Positions 1 to 5,457 of a stretch of DNA of 6,410 bases are shown here, piece after piece. Position 1 is the stretch's first letter, and each line of letters opens with the position of its first letter. The DNA lies in contig SKOL01000412.1 of NCBI GenBank assembly GCA_007120055.1, positions 1 to 6,410 of the forward strand. The letters run 5' to 3'. The stretch is from Anaerobacillus sp. (GTDB taxonomy: Bacteria > Bacillota > Bacilli > Bacillales_H > Anaerobacillaceae). The position numbers were made by a program, and so were the translations under genes. The notes below the pieces were generated by a model. It was not told where the DNA came from. It worked only from the letters and a program-made list of their open reading frames with translations, and made no database searches.

Positions 1-13
1 ACTTTTATATTTA

Positions 14-76
14 AGATGGTGACAGTTACCGTCATGAACATTTTGTATGAAAAAAGGCGGGTGCTTTTGCGAACGA
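14..76 (+). repeat. Dispersed repeat family M, copy 1
   Basis: This copy begins AGATGGTGA, continues through GTCATG and TTTTGTATG, then AAAAAAGGCGG and a GC-rich tail. It matches copy 2 (140-203) along its whole length apart from scattered substitutions and a one-base indel. Its first 36 bases match the minus-strand copy at 5308-5343 at 29 of 36 positions by my hand count. It is unlikely to be coding: one forward frame reads FYI, a stop, then DGDSYRHEHFV, while copy 2 is frameshifted relative to it. The conservation therefore appears to be at the DNA or RNA level. I do not recognise a named family. Confidence 0.6.
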
Positions 77-132
77 ACGTCTGAGATTCGTCAGAAGGTC
101 AAGGTGAAGTGAGGGAAAGCAACACGCCTTTT
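52..132 (+). terminator. Long imperfect stem-loop, possible bidirectional terminator
   Basis: Bases 52-67 (AAAAGGCGGGTGCTTT) pair with 116-132 (AAAGCAACACGCCTTTT), with one G/A mismatch and one bulged A. The 48-base loop contains a smaller hairpin, TCTGA 80-84 with TCAGA 91-95. The right arm ends in TTTT. Read on the minus strand, the left arm ends in six Ts, so the element could stop transcription in either direction. In B. subtilis the gene upstream of ypfA is ypeB, so this may end that operon, but the upstream gene is outside the window. The large loop is unusual for a simple terminator, so a structured RNA is also possible. Confidence 0.42.
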
Positions 133-139
133 CCATATT

Positions 140-203
140 AGATGGTGAAGGGATATCGTCATGCGGGTTTTGTATGAAAAAAGGCGGATGATTTCGTGAG
201 CGC
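140..203 (+). repeat. Dispersed repeat family M, copy 2
   Basis: This is a second copy in the same orientation, about 126 bases downstream of copy 1. Shared blocks are AGATGGTGA, CGTCATG, TTTTGTATGAAAAAAGGCGG and a tail in which TGMTTTYGYGARCG fits both copies. It carries one extra base in the segment before GTCATG, which breaks any reading frame shared with the other copies. The similarity fades inside the palindrome at 196-207. A 9-base echo, TAAGATGGT, occurs again at 239-247 but does not extend. Confidence 0.58.
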
Positions 204-207
204 TCAC
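196..207. promoter_or_regulatory. Perfect 12-bp palindrome, possible operator
   Basis: GTGAGCGCTCAC is a perfect inverted repeat without spacer, about 94 bases upstream of the ypfA start. Such symmetric sites are typical of dimeric repressors, and this core equals that of the idealised symmetric lac operator, but nothing in the window points to a LacI-family regulator. It lies at the end of repeat copy 2, where copy 1 has a non-palindromic sequence, so it may be a by-product of repeat decay. No confident sigma-A promoter could be placed between it and ypfA. Confidence 0.25.
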
Positions 208-300
208 TTAAAGTCTACCCGGATTTAAATTTTTTTGCTAAGATGGTATGTAGATAAGCAATTTAGATAGATAAAACATTTTTGGAAGGAAGTAGTAACC

Positions 301-969
301 TTGCTGAATATCGGTGATACGATTATTTTAGAAATAGACGACGATAGTGAAGAAGAAAAAAAGCGATTTAAATGTCGACTCGTTGATCGGGTGAAAGAGT
401 TTCTTTTCATTGATTACCCCATAAATGAAAAAACAAAAAGAGTTGGCTTCTTCCATGATGGTACGCAATTTAATGCTTCTTTTATTGGCAAAGATCAAGT
501 AGTGTATCTTTTTCAAACAGAGCTACTAGCAAGAAAAAAAGGAAACATTCCGATGCTTGTTTTAAAAGACCCTGGTAAAGAAAATTATATTCGCATACAG
601 AGAAGGCAATATGTAAGAGTAAATGTGTCCATCGATGTGGCAGCGCACCCTCTAAAAGCCTCTTTTTCTCCATTTGTCTCAGTTACTGCGGATATTAGTG
701 GTGGTGGTATTGCGATCATACTTCCGAAAGATCAATATTTACCTGTTGGAAAAGAGGTTGAGTGTTGGTTATCTTTACATATGCAAACTGGCGAAATAAA
801 GTATATTAAAGCTGTTTGTCACGTAATTCATATAATTTCTGAAAAGGATAGCCCAAGAGAAAAAGCGTGTATGCAGTTTGTTAATATCAATGAAGGGTAT
901 AGGCAGACGATTATTAGGTATTGTTTTGAAAGGCAACTTTATTTAAGAAAAAAAGGATTAATAGAATAA
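301..969 (+). CDS. ypfA: c-di-GMP-binding PilZ protein YpfA (MotI/DgrA)
   Basis: This 222-residue cytoplasmic protein has the YcgR-like two-domain plan: an N-terminal PilZN-type beta domain (about residues 3-88) and a C-terminal PilZ domain (about 97-213). The c-di-GMP-binding signatures are present: RRQYVR at 101-106, giving the RxxxR pair R102/R106, and DISGGG at 131-136, giving DxSxxG. In B. subtilis this protein (YpfA, MotI or DgrA) binds c-di-GMP and then acts on the flagellar stator MotA to inhibit motility. That role is transferred by homology. The start is TTG: translation from it (MLNIGDTIILE) aligns with the family N-terminus, and AAGGA at 286-290 lies 10 bases upstream. ypfB follows after about 60 bases, probably on the same transcript. 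Both ligand motifs look intact. Confidence 0.9.
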   Translation: MLNIGDTIILEIDDDSEEEKKRFKCRLVDRVKEFLFIDYPINEKTKRVGFFHDGTQFNASFIGKDQVVYLFQTELLARKKGNIPMLVLKDPGKENYIRIQRRQYVRVNVSIDVAAHPLKASFSPFVSVTADISGGGIAIILPKDQYLPVGKEVECWLSLHMQTGEIKYIKAVCHVIHIISEKDSPREKACMQFVNINEGYRQTIIRYCFERQLYLRKKGLIE

Positions 970-1031
970 AACATGATTGACTGATTCAAACTAACCTTAA
1001 ATAAAAAGGTAGAAAAAGGATTATGGTGATC

Positions 1032-1223
1032 ATGCATATTTTAAAAAAATTTGAATCTGTCATAGTGAAAATTACATGTTTACAATTTTTATTTTTAATT
1101 TTAGCGCAGTTACTTTTAAGGAATAAGGAGATTGCACCTTATTTAAGTAAAACTGTTTTTTCAGAAGGTGTATTTTTTGAATCTGTATTACGTGTAATGG
1201 AAACATTAGACCATTTCGGCTGA
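1032..1223 (+). CDS. ypfB: Small membrane protein YpfB (DUF5359-like)
   Basis: A short ORF of 63 residues whose size and position between ypfA and cmk match YpfB of B. subtilis. Residues about 7-29 (SVIVKITCLQFLFLILAQLL and flanking residues) form one hydrophobic segment, probably a membrane anchor, followed by a conserved-looking APYLSK...EGV region and an acidic end. I chose the ATG at 1032, which has AAAGGA (1015-1020) 11 bases upstream. An in-frame ATG at 1023 would add three residues but has that sequence only two bases away. No function is known to me. Family membership rests on context, length and general resemblance, not a search. No strong terminator separates it from cmk. Confidence 0.75.
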   Translation: MHILKKFESVIVKITCLQFLFLILAQLLLRNKEIAPYLSKTVFSEGVFFESVLRVMETLDHFG

Positions 1224-1307
1224 TTATGGTATTATAGTGAAAGGAATTTTATCGAATTTCAACTAAACTAAGCTTATATATTTAGGGGAATATTCGATAG
1301 AAAACGA

Positions 1308-1335
1308 TCGACATTTTTTCATATTAGGCTACCAT
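1308..1335 (+). promoter_or_regulatory. Weak candidate sigma-A promoter for cmk operon
   Basis: TCGACA (1308-1313) and TACCAT (1330-1335) are separated by 16 bases and lie about 40 bases upstream of the cmk start. They match the sigma-A consensus at five of six and four of six positions. The 151-base gap between ypfB and cmk leaves room for a separate promoter, but read-through from ypfA-ypfB is equally compatible with the sequence. Confidence 0.25.
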
Positions 1336-1374
1336 AAAAGTTTTGTGAAAGAGTCATAATAATAGAGGTGTTTT

Positions 1375-2037
1375 ATGAAAGAAAAAATTAATATTGCGAT
1401 AGATGGTCCTGCTGGAGCAGGAAAAAGCACTGTAGCCAAATTAGTAGCCCGAAAGCTAGGCTACGTATATATTGATACAGGTGCAATGTATCGTACTCTT
1501 ACATATAAAGCGATTAAAAGTGGAGTCGACCTCCATGATAACGGAAGTTTAAATCAGTTATTAAGTAAAACGAAGATTGAGCTTACACCAGAGGGCAAAG
1601 TTTTCATGGATAGCGAAGAAGTAACCGAACTTATTCGTACTGATGAGGTGACAAACTCTGTTTCTTTTGTAGCTAGCCAAAGTGATGTTCGCTTTGAAAT
1701 GCTTACTAGACAGCAGGAAATGGCAAGGCAAGGTGGAACTGTAATGGATGGACGTGACATCGGCACAGCAGTTTTACCTAATGCCGAGGTTAAAATATTT
1801 TTATCAGCTACAGTTGAGGAACGCGCCAAAAGGCGTTATGAAGAAAATCTAGCTAAAGGTTACCCATCCGATTTTGAACAATTAAAACAAGAAATCGCTC
1901 TAAGGGATAAACGTGACTCGGAAAGAGAAACTGCACCATTGAAAAAAGCAGATGATGCTATAGAAATTGATACTACCAATTTGTCAATTGACGAAGTAGT
2001 AGTAGCAATCTTACGTATTGTGGAAGAAAGGTCTTGA
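1375..2037 (+). CDS. cmk: Cytidylate (CMP/dCMP) kinase
   Basis: This cytoplasmic enzyme transfers phosphate from ATP to CMP or dCMP, recycling CMP from RNA turnover and lipid synthesis. The protein is 220 residues, normal for the bacterial family. The P-loop is GPAGAGKS at 11-18, and DTGAMYR at 34-40 starts the nucleotide-binding part. MDGRDIGT at 124-131 supplies R127 and D128, and RDKRDSER at 177-184 supplies R177, D181 and R184. With R106, these correspond to the E. coli CMP-binding residues at an offset of four. The start ATG has AGAGGTG four bases upstream, and the first residues run straight into the P-loop strand. It heads a compact run with plsC, ypfD and fni. cmk next to an S1-domain gene is a conserved bacterial pairing (cmk-rpsA in E. 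coli). Confidence 0.97.
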   Translation: MKEKINIAIDGPAGAGKSTVAKLVARKLGYVYIDTGAMYRTLTYKAIKSGVDLHDNGSLNQLLSKTKIELTPEGKVFMDSEEVTELIRTDEVTNSVSFVASQSDVRFEMLTRQQEMARQGGTVMDGRDIGTAVLPNAEVKIFLSATVEERAKRRYEENLAKGYPSDFEQLKQEIALRDKRDSERETAPLKKADDAIEIDTTNLSIDEVVVAILRIVEERS

Positions 2038-2630
2038 TAAGGGTGGACTTGTATAAAGTTGGACAAACAGTATGCCGAAGTTACTTATCAACACTCTATA
2101 AAGTTGAAGTCATCGGCAAAGAAAACATTCCAAGCGACAAAGGAGTTCTTCTTTGTTGTAACCATATTCACTTATTAGACCCTCCTTTATTAGGGTCATA
2201 CTTAGAGCGCCCGATACATTATATGGCGAAAGCAGAATTATTTAAAATCCCAGTTTTAAATTATTTAATTAAAAAGTTTCACGCTTTCCCTGTAAGAAGA
2301 GGCATGAGTGATAAACAAGCATTACGAGAAGGTATAAAGGTATTAAAAGATAATAACGTGTTAGGTATATTTCCTGAGGGTACAAGAAGTAAAACGGGAG
2401 AACTTGGTAAAGGTTTAGCAGGGGTTGGGTTCTTTGCGTTAAAAACGGATGCGTTAGTTGTACCAAGTGCAATTATCGGTCCTTATAAACCTTTTGGAAC
2501 AGTTAAGGTTGTATACGGAAAACCTCTAGATTTTAAAGCGTTAAGAGAAGAGAAGGTTTCTAGTGAAACTGCGACGAACTATATAATGGATGCTATTGGA
2601 GACTTAATAAAAGAACATAAAAATTCGTAG
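2034..2630 (+). CDS. plsC: 1-acyl-sn-glycerol-3-phosphate acyltransferase (PlsC family)
   Basis: This enzyme acylates lysophosphatidic acid to phosphatidic acid at the inner face of the membrane. The acyltransferase motifs are in order: the catalytic HX4D (NHIHLLD, H44 and D49), FPVRRG at 85-90, the phosphate-binding FPEGTRS at 113-119 and VPSAIIGP at 143-150. At 198 residues it is a typical short family member. The start is uncertain. TTG at 2034 overlaps the cmk stop by four bases, implying translational coupling. GTG at 2043 would give MDLYKVGQ, and TTG at 2049 has AAGG about six bases upstream; both look reasonable against relatives. In B. subtilis plsC lies elsewhere, so its position between cmk and ypfD differs from that genome. 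Exact acyl-donor preference cannot be read from the sequence. Confidence 0.92.
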   Translation: MIRVDLYKVGQTVCRSYLSTLYKVEVIGKENIPSDKGVLLCCNHIHLLDPPLLGSYLERPIHYMAKAELFKIPVLNYLIKKFHAFPVRRGMSDKQALREGIKVLKDNNVLGIFPEGTRSKTGELGKGLAGVGFFALKTDALVVPSAIIGPYKPFGTVKVVYGKPLDFKALREEKVSSETATNYIMDAIGDLIKEHKNS

Positions 2631-2661
2631 TCTGTTTAAATTAGAGGGAGGTAATTGACAA

Positions 2662-3810
2662 ATGAGTGAAGAAATGATGAATGAAATGGCAGAGGTGAAA
2701 ACCTTTACTGAAGGAGACATTGTTTCAGGGAAGGTAACGAAAGTAGAAGATAAAAGTGCTTTCGTCAATGTAGGATATAAAGTGGATGGTGTAATTCCTA
2801 TCAGCGAGTTATCAAGCCTTCACATTGAGAAAGCAAGTGAGGCTGTAGCCGAAGGTGATGAGCTTGAATTGAAAGTAATCAAAGTGACAGATGAAGAAAT
2901 TGTTTTATCAAAACGTGCAGTTCAAGCTGAAAAAGCATGGGAAGATTTAGAACAAAAGTTTGATAGTGCAGAAGTTTTTGAAGCTGAAGTAGCTGATGTA
3001 GTGAAAGGCGGATTAGTCGTAGACTTAGGCGTGAGAGGGTTCATTCCTGCTTCATTAGTTGAGAGACATTTCGTTGAAGACTTTTCTGATTATAAAGGAA
3101 AAAAATTAAGACTAAAAGTCGTTGAGTTAGATAAAGAAAATAAAAAACTAATCTTATCTCAGCGAGCTGTTCTTGATCAAGAAGTAGAATCACAAAAGCA
3201 ACAAGCTTTGGAGGATTTGGAGGCTGGACAAATTGTTGAAGGTGCTGTGCAACGATTAGCAGACTTCGGTGCGTTTGTAGATATCGGTGGAGTGGATGGA
3301 TTAGTTCATATTTCGCAAATGGCACATCACCGAGTGGAATCTCCTTCCGATATTCTTAAGGAAGGTGACAAAGTTAAGGTTAAAATTCTTTCTGTAGATG
3401 TAGAGAATGCTCGTATCTCATTGTCAATTAAAGATACGTTACCAGGGCCTTGGGAGCATGTAGCTGAGGAAATTAAGGTAGGTGACATAATTGAAGGTGA
3501 AGTGAAACGACTAGTTTCGTTTGGTGCTTTTGTTGAAGTGGCGCAAGGTGTTGAAGGTCTTGTTCATATATCGCAAATCGCAAATCGCCATATTGCTACA
3601 CCTAGTGAAGTATTAAAAGAAGGTGAAAAAGTTAAAGCGAAAGTTTTAGATATAAATATTCAAGAAAAAAGAATTTCTTTAAGTATTAGAGAGCTTATAG
3701 AAGCTGCAGAAAAAGCAGAAATTCCAACGAAGAATTACGAACGTGAAGAAGACTCTAGTGGATTTTCATTAGGCGATATGATTGGAGATCAACTTAAAAA
3801 GTATAAATAG
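2662..3810 (+). CDS. ypfD: S1-domain RNA-binding protein YpfD (ribosomal protein S1 homologue)
   Basis: The 382-residue protein consists of four S1 (OB-fold) repeats at about residues 16-85, 103-170, 187-256 and 273-343, followed by an acidic C-terminal tail. Repeats 3 and 4 are the most canonical, with FGAFVDI...GLVHISQ and FGAFVEV...GLVHISQ. E. coli S1 has six domains and anchors to the ribosome through its N-terminal part. This four-domain form is the usual Bacillus type, and its contribution to translation in low-GC Gram-positives is much less critical than in E. coli. A strong Shine-Dalgarno, GAGGGAGGT (2644-2652), lies nine bases before the ATG. It sits 31 bases after plsC and 12 bases before fni, so it is probably co-transcribed with both. 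It is likely to bind single-stranded mRNA; specific targets are unknown. Confidence 0.94.
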   Translation: MSEEMMNEMAEVKTFTEGDIVSGKVTKVEDKSAFVNVGYKVDGVIPISELSSLHIEKASEAVAEGDELELKVIKVTDEEIVLSKRAVQAEKAWEDLEQKFDSAEVFEAEVADVVKGGLVVDLGVRGFIPASLVERHFVEDFSDYKGKKLRLKVVELDKENKKLILSQRAVLDQEVESQKQQALEDLEAGQIVEGAVQRLADFGAFVDIGGVDGLVHISQMAHHRVESPSDILKEGDKVKVKILSVDVENARISLSIKDTLPGPWEHVAEEIKVGDIIEGEVKRLVSFGAFVEVAQGVEGLVHISQIANRHIATPSEVLKEGEKVKAKVLDINIQEKRISLSIRELIEAAEKAEIPTKNYEREEDSSGFSLGDMIGDQLKKYK

Positions 3811-3811
3811 T

Positions 3812-3817
3812 GGGTGA
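3812..3817 (+). promoter_or_regulatory. Shine-Dalgarno that decides the fni start
   Basis: GGGTGA lies five bases before TTG at 3823 and matches the GGTGA part of the Bacillus anti-Shine-Dalgarno complement. The alternative GTG at 3814 lies inside this sequence and has only AT-rich DNA upstream, so TTG is the better start. Confidence 0.6.
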
Positions 3818-3822
3818 AGGTT

Positions 3823-4884
3823 TTGGACAGAGCTTCTAGAAAGATCGAACATATTAAACATACATTAAAACTGTCTAGTGTTGAAACGCGACCTTTCGAT
3901 GAAATTAAGTTTGTTCATCAAAGCATCCCAAACATTAATGTTGATGAAGTTGAAATTAATACTACTGTCGGCGAACTAAATATAAGTTCGCCGATTTTTA
4001 TCAATGCGATGACTGGCGGTGGTGGTGAACCAACGATCCGAATAAATCGGGCTTTGGCTAGACTAGCAAAGAAGAATGATCTGGGAATGGCTGTAGGTTC
4101 CCAGATGGCCGCTTTAAAAGATCGTAATGAGCGTCGTTCGTTTGAAGTTGTACGAGAAGAAAATCCAAATGGAGTAATTATTAGTAACTTAGGGAGTGAG
4201 GCAACCGTTGAACAAGCAAAAGCGGCGGTTGAAATGATTGATGCTAATGCGTTGCAAATCCATTTAAATGTTATTCAAGAGCTAGTAATGCCGGAAGGGG
4301 ACCGCTCATTTTCGGGAACGCTCGATAGAATTAAAGCGATTGTCGAAGGTCTCTCTGTTCCAGTTATTATTAAAGAGGTAGGGTTTGGCATAAGTAAGGA
4401 AGTGGCTACTAAGCTTGCTAATATTGGTATTAAAATAATTGATATAGGTGGCTACGGAGGAACAAACTTTGCTAAAATTGAAAATTTGAGACGTGACGAT
4501 ACGTTTGATTTGTTTAACGATTGGGGGATCTCAACTGGTGCTTCTATTTGTGAAGTGAAGGCTACACACCCGTTCATTTCAGTCATAGGAACAGGTGGAA
4601 TAAAAACAGGTTTAGACATAGCTAAAGCAATTAGCTTAGGAGCTTCAGCTGTAGGTATTGCAGGTTTGTTTTTAAAGCAATTTCATGAAAATGATTTTGA
4701 AGGTTTAGAAGCTACTGTTGAAAAGTTACATTTTGAATTAAAAATGGTAATGACCGCCCTTGGAGTAAAAGATATTGATGATTTAAGGAAGGTACCGATA
4801 GTCATTAGTGGTGAAACTTATCATTGGTTAGAACAACGAGGGATTACAACTAAAAATTACGCTTTAAGGGTAAAGCCGAATTAA
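3823..4884 (+). CDS. fni: Type 2 isopentenyl-diphosphate delta-isomerase (FMN-dependent)
   Basis: The enzyme interconverts isopentenyl and dimethylallyl diphosphate, using FMN, NADPH and Mg2+, to supply precursors for undecaprenyl phosphate and menaquinone. It is cytoplasmic and forms a TIM barrel. From the TTG start it has 353 residues. Visible motifs are MTGGGG at 63-68, VGSQMAALKD at 91-100, HLNVIQE at 147-153 (Q152 and E153 are the expected catalytic and metal-site residues), MPEGDRSFSG, IKEVGFG near 183-189, and the flavin-phosphate loop DIGGYGGTN at 197-205. MDRASRKIEH at this start aligns with the N-terminus of B. subtilis Fni (formerly YpgA). An upstream GTG at 3814 would add three residues. 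It is the last gene of the cmk run and ends at a strong terminator. All expected motifs look intact. Confidence 0.96.
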   Translation: MDRASRKIEHIKHTLKLSSVETRPFDEIKFVHQSIPNINVDEVEINTTVGELNISSPIFINAMTGGGGEPTIRINRALARLAKKNDLGMAVGSQMAALKDRNERRSFEVVREENPNGVIISNLGSEATVEQAKAAVEMIDANALQIHLNVIQELVMPEGDRSFSGTLDRIKAIVEGLSVPVIIKEVGFGISKEVATKLANIGIKIIDIGGYGGTNFAKIENLRRDDTFDLFNDWGISTGASICEVKATHPFISVIGTGGIKTGLDIAKAISLGASAVGIAGLFLKQFHENDFEGLEATVEKLHFELKMVMTALGVKDIDDLRKVPIVISGETYHWLEQRGITTKNYALRVKPN

Positions 4885-4886
4885 TT

Positions 4887-4921
4887 AAAAAAGAGGAGAC
4901 TGAAGTGTCTACCTCTTTTTT
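4887..4921 (+). terminator. Intrinsic terminator of the cmk-plsC-ypfD-fni unit
   Basis: AAAAAAGAGGAGAC (4887-4900) pairs with GTCT-A-CCTCTTTTTT (4907-4921) with a single bulged A and a six-base loop, ending in six Ts. It starts two bases after the fni stop. The A-tract on the left arm means it could also act on the minus strand, where it would end transcription from ypzI. Confidence 0.9.
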
Positions 4922-4955
4922 AAAAGATAAGAAAGTATAAAAAATTTTGAATGCT

Positions 4956-5083
4956 GTCTAGCTTCAGGCGCCATCGGCTCGACCACTTCAGTCAAGCTGC
5001 TCCCTTGAATTGCTTCACTGTTGCTTTGCGACGAGTAATCGCAGGAGCATTTCGCCGATAGGCGGGCGCCTTGCGCTTTTCTT
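4956..5083. repeat. Dispersed palindromic repeat family R, copy R1
   Basis: The element runs from GTCTAGCTTCAGGCGCC to GGGCGCCTTGCGCTTTTCTT and can fold almost end to end. GGCGCC 4967-4972 pairs with 5065-5070, ATCGGC 4973-4978 with GCCGAT 5054-5059, TGCTCC 4998-5003 with GGAGCA 5044-5049, and TGCGA 5027-5031 with TCGCA 5039-5043. It shares both ends with R2 and R3 but differs in the middle. It lies between the fni terminator and the 3' end of ypzI. GTCTAGCT...GCGCTTTTCTT elements look familiar to me from Bacillaceae intergenic regions, though I cannot give a formal name. The TTTTCTT after the stem could help terminate transcription. Confidence 0.8.
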
Positions 5084-5113
5084 ATAATGTTTTAATTGGG
5101 CTTGGCTATCGTA

Positions 5114-5245
5114 TTATCGCTGTCGTTTTCTTGCCGCTTCAGGCCCCTCTAATTTTGCAGCACCTTCATAATCTAAACTTTGATCACGGTCAGATTGCAC
5201 TTTTCCTGATGTTTTTAACTTCTTTTCTTGTCGATCCTTTCCCAT
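5114..5245 (-). CDS. ypzI: Small protein YpzI
   Basis: A 43-residue minus-strand protein starting MGKDRQEKK and ending EAARKRQR. It is highly charged and hydrophilic, with no signal peptide or membrane segment. The N-terminus MGKDRQEKKLK, the SDRDQSL centre, the LEGPE segment, the length, and the position next to yphA fit YpzI of B. subtilis, a small protein of unknown function. The start is well supported: AAGGGGTGAA (5251-5260 on the minus strand) ends five bases before the ATG and is close to the ideal Bacillus Shine-Dalgarno. It is transcribed divergently from yphA and convergently with fni. A longer plus-strand ORF across the same bases begins inside repeat R1 and appears spurious. Charged composition suggests possible nucleic-acid or coat association, but that is speculation. 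Confidence 0.85.
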   Translation of the reverse strand: MGKDRQEKKLKTSGKVQSDRDQSLDYEGAAKLEGPEAARKRQR

Positions 5246-5275
5246 CTACCTTCACCCCTTTCTCCTTTAGCTTTT

Positions 5276-5323
5276 GTTAAAAAGATGAAGGTATTCATTT
5301 GTAATTACATACAAAATCTTCAT
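5276..5323 (-). terminator. Weak terminator-like hairpin upstream of ypzI
   Basis: On the minus strand ATGAAG (5318-5323) can pair with CTTCAT (5285-5290) around an inner stem TTTGTA/TACAAA (5310-5315 with 5298-5303, six-base loop), followed by TTTTT at 5276-5284. The two stems are separated by an uneven internal loop, so stability is doubtful. It lies 31 bases before the ypzI ATG and partly overlaps repeat copy M3. It could be an attenuator or the end of another transcript. Confidence 0.25.
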
Positions 5324-5343
5324 GACAATTATCTTCACCATCT
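5308..5343 (-). repeat. Dispersed repeat family M, copy 3
   Basis: Read on the minus strand this copy is AGATGGTGAAG, six bases, TGTCATGAAG and ATTTTGTATG. It matches the copies at 14-76 and 140-203 over the first 36 bases but lacks their AAAAAAGGCGG extension. It lies in the 212-base region between the divergent genes ypzI and yphA, about 63 bases upstream of ypzI. In all three copies the repeat sits upstream of a gene pointing the same way (ypfA or ypzI), which hints at a leader or promoter role but may be chance. Confidence 0.55.
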
Positions 5344-5407
5344 AGAATGTAAAAGCCAAGGGGACCAACAAACCAACTAATAAAGTTTTCTGAAATTTGT
5401 TTTTCCT

Positions 5408-5438
5408 TTGATTATTAATGCTATTTTCTACCTATAAT
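5408..5438 (+). promoter_or_regulatory. Candidate sigma-A promoter for yphA
   Basis: TATAAT (5433-5438) is a perfect -10 hexamer, and TTGATT (5408-5413) is a four-of-six -35, but the 19-base spacer is long. Transcription would begin near 5445, leaving a leader of only about 13 bases that starts at or inside the Shine-Dalgarno sequence. Confidence 0.4.
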
Positions 5439-5444
5439 GAGAAT

Positions 5445-5452
5445 GGAGGAGA
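5445..5452 (+). promoter_or_regulatory. Shine-Dalgarno that decides the yphA start
   Basis: GGAGGAGA has its GGAGG core eight bases before ATG 5458. The in-frame upstream ATGs at 5437 and 5443 have no such sequence; one overlaps the -10 hexamer and the other abuts this site. Confidence 0.75.
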
Positions 5453-5457
5453 TAGTA

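Noticed and set aside
196..207. A true lac-type operator
   Set aside because: The core matches the symmetric lac operator, but there is no LacI-family gene or sugar-use gene nearby, so naming a regulator would be guesswork.
994..1010. ACCTT/AAGGT hairpin between ypfA and ypfB
   Set aside because: Only five pairs and no T-tract after it, so it is not a credible terminator.
1554..1829. Minus-strand ORF of 91 codons within cmk
   Set aside because: It is antisense to a gene with intact catalytic motifs, has no ribosome site and has low-complexity, serine/threonine/valine-rich composition typical of a shadow frame.
3041..3325. Minus-strand ORF of 94 codons within ypfD
   Set aside because: It is antisense to conserved S1 domains 2 and 3 and has no supporting signal or recognisable family.
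4956..5083. R elements as tRNA, riboswitch or CRISPR repeats
   Set aside because: No cloverleaf, no ligand-binding signature and no regular short repeat-spacer pattern; copies are about 120-128 bases with dissimilar centres.
5071..5280. Plus-strand ORF of 69 codons
   Set aside because: It begins inside repeat R1, has no Shine-Dalgarno, no recognisable domain, and lies antisense to ypzI, which has much better evidence.
5285..5380. Plus-strand 31-codon ORF across repeat M3 starting MKVFICNYIQN
   Set aside because: No ribosome binding site precedes it. The similar peptide on the minus strand of copy 1 (IQNVHDGNCHHL) follows simply from the shared DNA, and copy 2 loses the frame.
5295..5411. 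Minus-strand open frame containing WFVGPLGFYILDGEDN
   Set aside because: It looks protein-like and covers repeat copy M3, but it has no ATG, GTG or TTG start after the upstream stop, and the equivalent frames in copies 1 and 2 are broken by a stop and a frameshift. A gene remnant cannot be excluded.
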